Assembly: GCF_003399765.1 (NCBI RefSeq)
Contig: NZ_NFZV01000006.1
Coordinates: forward strand, 1-64,000
Source: Alkalilimnicola ehrlichii
GTDB taxonomy: Bacteria; Pseudomonadota; Gammaproteobacteria; Nitrococcales; AK92
Length of the DNA: 64,000 nucleotides
Reading direction: 5' to 3'
The first letter of the stretch is position 1. Each line of letters begins with the position of its first letter. Positions 57,693 through 64,000 of this stretch are shown piece by piece. The notes below the pieces were generated by a model that ran no database searches, was not told the DNA's origin, and worked only from the letters and a program-made list of their open reading frames with translations. Position numbers and translations under genes: made by a program.

Positions 57693-59030
57693 ATGAAAAG
57701 GATCATCGTCACCATTTGCTTATTAGCCGTCGCCTGGATGGCCCAAGCGGATGATTTAGGCATCTACGAGTACGAACTCGACAATGGCCTTACTGTGCTA
57801 GTACGCCCGGATCACCGAGCGCCGGTAGCCGTCTCGCAACTCTGGTACCGGGTTGGATCGAGCTATGAATATCGGGGCGTCACCGGCATATCGCACATGC
57901 TCGAGCATATGATGTTCAAGGGCACCGAACGGCTCGCTCCAGGCGAATTCTCGCACATTATCGCGCGCCACGGCGGTCGCGATAACGCGATGACGGGACG
58001 CGATTTTACCGCTTATCACCAGCAACTTGCCGCCGACCGCCTGGCTATCGCCTTTGAGTTGGAGGCCGATCGTATGCACCGGTTGCAGTTGACGGAAGAG
58101 GAATTCGTCAACGAAATGGAAGTGGTCAAAGAAGAGCGGCGGCAACGCGTCGACGATATCCCCACTGCGGTAATGATGGAGCGTTTCTTTGCCACCGCAT
58201 ACACCTCTAGCACCTACCACCAACCGATAATCGGTTGGCAAGAAGACCTGGACAACATGACGCTGGACGACGTCCAGGCCTGGTACGACCGCTGGTACGG
58301 CCCGGACAATGCCATTCTGATCGTGGTAGGCGATGTCGAGCCGGAAGCGGTTCGCGACCTGGCGGCGGAATACTTCGGCGACGTACCGGCACGAGATATA
58401 GCGCCGCCGAAACCGTCCCACGACATTCCCGCCCCGGGAGAACGCCGCATCGCCGTGCGTATTCCGGCAGAAGTACCGGTGATCGTGATGGGCTATCAAG
58501 TCCCCTCCGGCGCTACGGCCGATGAGGAGTGGGAAACCTACGCGCTGACGGTATTGGCCACCGTCCTCAGCGGCGGCTCGGCGGCCCGTTTACCGAGTCA
58601 GTTGGTCAGAGGTCAGGAGATCGCCGCCTCCGCCGGCGCCAGTTACTCGCCGATCGCGCGGCTCGACACTTTATTCTTATTCAGCGCCAATCCAGCAGGC
58701 GATACCGGCCTCGATACGCTGGAACAGGCCTTGAACGCCGAAATCGAACGGGCGCGGGAGGAACCGATTAGCGAGGCAGAGCTTGAACGAGCGCAAAATC
58801 AGATTATGGCCGATCACCTGTTCGAACTGGATTCGATGTTTTATCAAGCCATGCAGATCGGGATGCTGGAAACCGCCGACATCGGTTGGCGCGAACTGGA
58901 GCGATTCGAAGCCGGCATCCGTTCGGTGACGCCGGAGCAAGTTCAGCAAGTGGCACAACGCTATTTGATTCCCGATCGTTTGACGGTCGGCCTGCTTGAG
59001 CCGATCCGCCAGGGAGGTGAACAAGAATGA
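57693..59030 (+). CDS. M16 family metallopeptidase (catalytic subunit)
   Basis: 445 residues with a signal peptide (RIIVTICLLAVAWMAQADD). The HxxEH zinc motif is in GISHMLEHMMFKGTERL, followed by a distant glutamate in FELEADRM as the third ligand. The R/Y region at the end (QNQIMADHLFELDSMFYQAM) is typical. It degrades peptides in the periplasm. The end overlaps the next gene by 4 bases, so the pair is translated together, and the second, which lacks the zinc motif, is likely its partner subunit. GGGAGCGAT is upstream. Confidence 0.93.
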   Translation: MKRIIVTICLLAVAWMAQADDLGIYEYELDNGLTVLVRPDHRAPVAVSQLWYRVGSSYEYRGVTGISHMLEHMMFKGTERLAPGEFSHIIARHGGRDNAMTGRDFTAYHQQLAADRLAIAFELEADRMHRLQLTEEEFVNEMEVVKEERRQRVDDIPTAVMMERFFATAYTSSTYHQPIIGWQEDLDNMTLDDVQAWYDRWYGPDNAILIVVGDVEPEAVRDLAAEYFGDVPARDIAPPKPSHDIPAPGERRIAVRIPAEVPVIVMGYQVPSGATADEEWETYALTVLATVLSGGSAARLPSQLVRGQEIAASAGASYSPIARLDTLFLFSANPAGDTGLDTLEQALNAEIERAREEPISEAELERAQNQIMADHLFELDSMFYQAMQIGMLETADIGWRELERFEAGIRSVTPEQVQQVAQRYLIPDRLTVGLLEPIRQGGEQE

Positions 59031-60355
59031 GGCCTTTCCTACGTACGCTGTCGATCCTGTGGCTCGTGCTATGGCTACCGCTTGCACAGGCCAATAGCCC
59101 GGAAATACGGCACTGGCAATTGGACAACGGCGCTCGCGTCTATTTTGTCCAGACCGAAACGCTACCGATCGTCGATCTGCGCGTTACCTTCGATGCCGGC
59201 GCGGCTCGCGACGGCGAGCAGGCCGGCCTCGCACGGCTTACCAACAGCCTGCTCAGCCAAGGCGCGGCCGGCCTTAATGCAGATGAATTGGCATTAGCTT
59301 TCGAGTCGGTCGGTGCACGCTACTCCAGCGGCAGCGAACGCGACATGGCATGGTTGCAACTACGCAGCCTAACCCGGCCGGAAGCGCTGACTGCCGCTAC
59401 CGATACGCTAGCCATGATTCTTGCCGCACCGGAATTTCCGGAGGCGGATCTGGAGCGGCAGCGGCGGCAAATGCTAGTCGCCCTGCAAGCCGAGCGGCAA
59501 TCGCCGCCGACGATTGCCGAGCGCGCCTTATACGAAGCGCTCTATGGCGACCATCCTTATGCCAGTGCCCCGCAAGGTACCGAAGATAGCGTGCGCGCCT
59601 TGAGCCGCGAGGCCGTCGTTGAGTTTCACGAGCAGTACTACACGGCAGGTAATGCCGTGCTCGCCATCGTCGGCGACCTAAGCGCGAACGAGGCGCGCGA
59701 GCTTAGCGAGCGGCTGCTAGCCGATTTACCGGCAGGCGATCGCGCGCCGCAGCTACCGGAGCCTGAGCCGCCGGAACCGCAAACCGTACATATCCCCTAT
59801 CCGTCGGCGCAAACCCACGTTTTGATCGGCCAGCTAGGCATTGCTCGTGGCGACGAGGACTACTTCCCGCTCTACGTCGGCAATCACATTCTCGGCGGCA
59901 GCGGATTGGTATCCATGCTGGTGCACGAAATGCGCGAACGGCGCGGCTTGTCGTACAGCAGTTATAGCTACTTTGTACCCAGTGCCGAGCGTGGGCCGTT
60001 TATCCTCGGCACCCAGGTACGCGCCGATCGCACCGGCGAGGCCTTAGAGGTACTAGAAAACCTATTCGTCGAATTCCGCGCCGAAGGCCCTAGCGCCGAC
60101 CGCCTGCAAGCCGCTCAAGAAAATATCACCGGCAGCTTCCCGCTAAATATCGACAGCAACCGGAAAATCGTCGGCTACGTGTCGATGATCGGTTTCTACG
60201 GGCTGCCGCTCGACCACCTGGACACCTTTATCGGCCAAGTGGAGGCGGTCACGCAAGCGGCGATCGTCAGCAGTTTCCAAAACCGGCTCGACCCCGAGCA
60301 TCGGGTTAGAATCCTGGTCGGGCCGGAAGGCATACTGGCGGACGAGGACGAATGA
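59027..60355 (+). CDS. M16 family peptidase-like protein (non-catalytic partner)
   Basis: 442 residues with a signal peptide (LSILWLVLWLPLAQANSP). It has the M16 fold but where the zinc motif should be, the sequence reads GLARLTNSLL, so it lacks HxxEH. The late substrate-binding element is MRERRGLSYSSYSYFVPS, with arginine and tyrosine typical of non-catalytic M16 halves. It probably forms a heterodimer with the zinc-bearing protein encoded just upstream. It overlaps rsmD by 4 bases. Confidence 0.92.
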   Translation: MRPFLRTLSILWLVLWLPLAQANSPEIRHWQLDNGARVYFVQTETLPIVDLRVTFDAGAARDGEQAGLARLTNSLLSQGAAGLNADELALAFESVGARYSSGSERDMAWLQLRSLTRPEALTAATDTLAMILAAPEFPEADLERQRRQMLVALQAERQSPPTIAERALYEALYGDHPYASAPQGTEDSVRALSREAVVEFHEQYYTAGNAVLAIVGDLSANEARELSERLLADLPAGDRAPQLPEPEPPEPQTVHIPYPSAQTHVLIGQLGIARGDEDYFPLYVGNHILGGSGLVSMLVHEMRERRGLSYSSYSYFVPSAERGPFILGTQVRADRTGEALEVLENLFVEFRAEGPSADRLQAAQENITGSFPLNIDSNRKIVGYVSMIGFYGLPLDHLDTFIGQVEAVTQAAIVSSFQNRLDPEHRVRILVGPEGILADEDE

Positions 60356-60933
60356 AAGGCGGACAAACCTTACGCATCATAGGCGGCGAGTGGCGTGGTC
60401 GCCGCTTGCCGTTTCCCAACGTGAAGGGCCTTCGCCCTACCGCGGACCGGGTGCGGGAGACCGTATTTAACTGGCTCCAAGTCCAAATCCCCGGCGCCCG
60501 CTGCCTGGATTTATTCGCCGGCAGCGGTGCAATGGGCTTTGAAGCCGCCTCTCGCGGCGCCAAATACGTGCAGTTGGTGGACCGTTCGCCAAAGGTCTAC
60601 GCCAGCCTAAAGGCAAACCGGGAGCTGCTCGATGCGGGCATGATCGACATCGTTTGCCAAGACGGTTTGGCGTTCTTAAAACGCGGAACGGACGAACCCT
60701 TCGATGTCGTACTGCTTGATCCGCCGTTCGACTCCGCTATCATCGAACCCTGCTGTCAGCTACTCGAAGCAAACGGTTGGCTGGCACCGGAGGCACGAAT
60801 TTATCTGGAGCTGGATAAGTCTCAGCCCATGCCTGAGCTACCGGCAAACTGGGAGCTGGTGCGAGAACGCCAAGCAGGACGCGTCGCGTTCCGCCTCGCT
60901 ATACGGCAAGCTCCCAAACAGGGGGATGAATAA
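60352..60933 (+). CDS. rsmD: 16S rRNA (guanine966-N2)-methyltransferase
   Basis: 193 residues. The N-terminal RIIGGEWRGRRLPFP and LRPTADRVRETVFNWLQ, the SAM-binding CLDLFAGSGAMGFEAASRGA and the catalytic VVLLDPPFDS (N-P-P-F-like DPPF) define RsmD. It methylates guanine 966 of 16S rRNA in the small subunit. It overlaps the preceding M16 gene and is three bases from coaD, so it belongs to the same operon. Confidence 0.95.
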   Translation: MKGGQTLRIIGGEWRGRRLPFPNVKGLRPTADRVRETVFNWLQVQIPGARCLDLFAGSGAMGFEAASRGAKYVQLVDRSPKVYASLKANRELLDAGMIDIVCQDGLAFLKRGTDEPFDVVLLDPPFDSAIIEPCCQLLEANGWLAPEARIYLELDKSQPMPELPANWELVRERQAGRVAFRLAIRQAPKQGDE

Positions 60934-61438
<505 letters not shown>

Positions 61439-61521
61439 ACAGTGGAATATCTTCTACATCATCCCAATCATCCGGAAGCAGGGAGCCGCTTCGCACCCAG
61501 TCTCTGCATGAGAAGGTTAGT

Positions 61522-63227
61522 ATGATCGACCGCACCGGCAAACGTGTTTTCTTTACCTTACTGAGCGTCGTTTTCATCATAGCGGTGCCGGCTACAAAAG
61601 CCGCCAGCGAAACCCCACCCGCCGCAGCTATTGCCAGCGCCCACCCGCTTGCCTCCGCGGCCGGCGAGGAAATTCTAACCGCCGGCGGTAACGCCTTCGA
61701 TGCCGCCGTCGCCGTCAGCGCCGCCTTGGCGGTTGTCGAGCCCTACGGCTCGGGTATCGGCGGCGGCGGGTTTTGGTTATTACACCGCGCCGAAGACCAA
61801 CGCGATATCTTTCTCGACGGCCGAGAAACCGCACCCGGCGAAGCCCATGCGGACATGTATCTCGATGAGGACGGCGAATTCGACCAACAAGCCGCCTTGG
61901 TCGGACCGTTAGCCGCCGGTATCCCCGGCACACCGGCGGCACTCGCTCATTTGGCGGAAGAGTACGGCCGACTGCCGCTCGCCAAGAGTCTGGCACCGGC
62001 AATCCGTTACGCCCGGGAAGGCTTCGAAGTCGACGAACACTACCGCCGCATGGCAATGTTTCGCCTACGCGACTTGAACGAGTTCCCGGCGGCAGCGGAG
62101 ATCTTTCTGCACGACGGCGTCGTCCCCCCATCGGCCACCGCATTCGTCAACCGGACTTGGCCGACACTTTGGAGCTGATCGCGGAAAAGGGTGCCGAGGC
62201 TTTCTACCGGGGCGAATTCGCCGAGCGTCTGGTCGATAGCGTCCGCCAGGCGGGCGGTATCTGGCAGCTTGCAGACCTGGAAAACTACCGGGTGGTCGAA
62301 CGCGAACCCATAGTGGGCGAATACCGCGGCATCCGCGTAGTGTCCGCACCGCCACCGTCTGCCGGCGGCATTAGCATTATCGCTATGCTAAATATGCTGG
62401 AGCATTATCCGCTCGAAGATTTCGACGCCGTGGAGCGGACGCATCTGCTCGTCGAAGCCATGCGCCGTGCTTATCGCGACCGAGCAGAGTACTTAGGCGA
62501 CTCCGATTTTGTCGATATTCCGGTCGCTCGGCTGATCAGCCCCGATTACGCGGACGGACTGCGGCATAACCTGCGGCTTGATCGGGCCACGCCTAGCGAG
62601 CAATTACGCGGCGTCGAAGCCCGCAGCCCCAGCGGCGAGAGCACTACTCATTTTTCGATTATCGACAAGGAAGGCAACCGGGTTGCCGCAACGCTAACGA
62701 TCAACTACCCCTTCGGCTCGGCGTTCGTTGCCGAAGGCACCGGCCTATTGCTTAATAACGAGATGGACGATTTCTCGGCTCAACCCGGCGTACCGAATGT
62801 GTATGGCCTAGTAGGCAGCGAAGCGAATGCCATTGAGCCCGGCAAGCGCCCCTTGTCGAGCATGTCGCCGACCTTTCTGGAAACCGACGAGGCCGTCGCC
62901 TTGCTCGGTACGCCCGGCGGCAGCCGTATCGTTACTATGGTTTTATTAGGTATTTTGGATTTTGCGGCTGGGGAGCCGGTCACCCGCTGGGTCGAAAGCC
63001 CCCGCTTTCATCACCAGTATCTACCCGACGAAATACAGTACGAACCGGGCGCCTTCAACGCCGAAGAACGTCGCCAGCTCAAGCAGCTTGGCCACGAGCT
63101 AAACAACGTGCGTCGTCAGTACGGCGATATGCAGGCCATCTTCTGGGATAAAGCGCAGAATCTCGTGGAGGCAGCCTCCGATCCCCGCGGAGGCGGCGAG
63201 GCCATCGTCATAGAAATGGACGACTGA
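61522..63227 (+). CDS. ggt: Gamma-glutamyltransferase (frameshifted)
   Basis: The restored product is 568 residues. The signal peptide is FFTLLSVVFIIAVPATKAAS. The large subunit begins IASAHPLASAAGEEILTAGG and ends before the catalytic threonine in GESTTHFSIIDKEGNRVAA, where self-cleavage makes the small subunit. The frame breaks at a six-C run (62124-62129). One more C restores PPIGHRIRQPDLADTLELIA. It transfers or hydrolyses gamma-glutamyl groups of glutathione in the periplasm. AGAAGG precedes the ATG. The frame break lies in an otherwise well-conserved gene. Confidence 0.93.
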
Positions 63228-63316
63228 GCATGGTTGTCGCAATTTTCGGCTGTACACGCCTCCCCGTGTCCTGCCCAAGAAAAAGGGCGAATGAATAATC
63301 TCGCAAGAGGCGTAAC

Positions 63317-64000
63317 GTGAGACGGAAATCACTGCTGATTGCCGCGGGCTTGGCGCTCGCTCTCGTACTCTGGTTAGCCAGCGGCCACCTAACCCGAGAA
63401 GTCGCCGGTACACCCCCGGCAGACGCGGCGCGCCCTGCACCGACGCCTTTTCTCGTCAGAGCGGAGTGGCACGAAGCCACTCCCGTCGACCGCACATTAA
63501 CCTTACAAGGACAAACCGAGCCTAACCGCTACGTCACCTTACGCTCGGAAACCTCCGGCCCCGTCGCCGAGTTGTTGGTAAGGCAAGGCGCTCGGGTGGA
63601 ACGAGGGCAAACCATTCTCCGCTTATCGGAAGCGGAGCGCCTCAGCCGACTAGAGCAAGCCCGCGCTCAGCTGGAACAGGCTCAAGTGGCCTACGATGCC
63701 GCTCGCGGCTTGGCCGACGAGGGCTATCAAGCCGATATCGAAACACGACAAGCGTTCGCCGCCCTTCAACAAGCGCAGGCGGAAGTACGAGCCGCCGAGG
63801 AATCCGTCCGCCAGATCGAGGTTCGCGCACCGTTTAGCGGCATCTTTAACCAGCGCTTTGTCGAAGAGGGCGATTACGTAAGCCCCGGCACCGAAATCGG
63901 CGTTATCGTTAACAATGACCCGCTGCAAGTGCGCGTTGACGTTCCGCAACAAGCCATTGGCCAAATCAATACCGACAGTCCAGTACGCATCAGGCTGTTC
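63317..64000 (+). CDS. RND efflux membrane-fusion protein (partial)
   Basis: This is the first 228 codons from a GTG that follows AGAGGCGTAAC; the gene runs off the right end. It begins with a membrane signal helix (RRKSLLIAAGLALALVLWLAS), then the first lipoyl half (VDRTLTLQGQTEPNRYVTLR and GQTILRLSEAERLSRLEQAR), the alpha-hairpin coiled coil and the second lipoyl half (IEVRAPFSGIFNQRFVEEGD). This is the HlyD/AcrA family. It would link an RND pump to an outer-membrane channel. The pump gene is expected next. Confidence 0.9.
   Translation, partial: MRRKSLLIAAGLALALVLWLASGHLTREVAGTPPADAARPAPTPFLVRAEWHEATPVDRTLTLQGQTEPNRYVTLRSETSGPVAELLVRQGARVERGQTILRLSEAERLSRLEQARAQLEQAQVAYDAARGLADEGYQADIETRQAFAALQQAQAEVRAAEESVRQIEVRAPFSGIFNQRFVEEGDYVSPGTEIGVIVNNDPLQVRVDVPQQAIGQINTDSPVRIRLF

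Overview
The window is chromosomal DNA of a gammaproteobacterium. The gene orders ftsY-ftsE-ftsX-rpoH, coaBC-dut-algC-argB and M16 peptidase pair-rsmD-coaD are typical of that class. The proteins most resemble those of Pseudomonas, Chromatiales and related halophilic lineages. I cannot name the genus. Base composition is moderately GC-rich, with one clearly AT-richer patch at about 20.5-21.5 kb. I saw no rRNA or tRNA gene, no CRISPR array and no intact insertion sequence.

Region 1-7.5 kb is a patchwork of small solitary genes and broken pieces: an ankyrin protein, a nucleotidyltransferase-HEPN protein, a histidine phosphatase, a coiled-coil protein, a lipoprotein and a decayed AbiEii-like toxin gene with its partner. 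Displaced fragments of three of these or nearby genes are scattered among them, together with an IS3 transposase stub. Region 7.5-30 kb is an accessory metabolic and envelope region. It holds a GlxA-type regulator and hydrolase, an HxlR regulator divergent from two oxidoreductases, glutathione S-transferase, GFA protein, small membrane proteins, a large sensor kinase with a lipoprotein, a DUF1349 protein, a beta-helix lipoprotein, Tas, endonuclease V and a membrane-anchored response regulator.

Region 30-46 kb mixes envelope and core metabolism: AmpG-like permease, PilH-like receiver, thioredoxin reductase, PA14 protein, lytic transglycosylase, glutaredoxin, exonuclease III, thiolase, isocitrate dehydrogenase with CBS domains, PEP carboxylase, PyrE and phosphofructokinase. 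Region 46-64 kb is conserved housekeeping: argB, algC, dut, coaBC, radC, rpoH, ftsX, ftsE, ftsY, two M16 peptidases, rsmD, coaD, gamma-glutamyltransferase and the start of an RND membrane-fusion protein.

One property of the sequence affects the whole annotation. At 17 places a gene is broken by what looks like the loss of a single base, usually within a short homopolymer, and adding one base restores a full-length family member. The affected genes include trxB, a thiolase, icd, dut/coaBC, algC and ggt. Losses always go in the same direction, so I read most of them as sequencing or assembly errors. I give each such gene as one entry and state the site. One consequence is that the apparent CoaBC-Dut fusion is an artefact. 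Another is that isocitrate dehydrogenase may really be fused to a CBS-domain pair.
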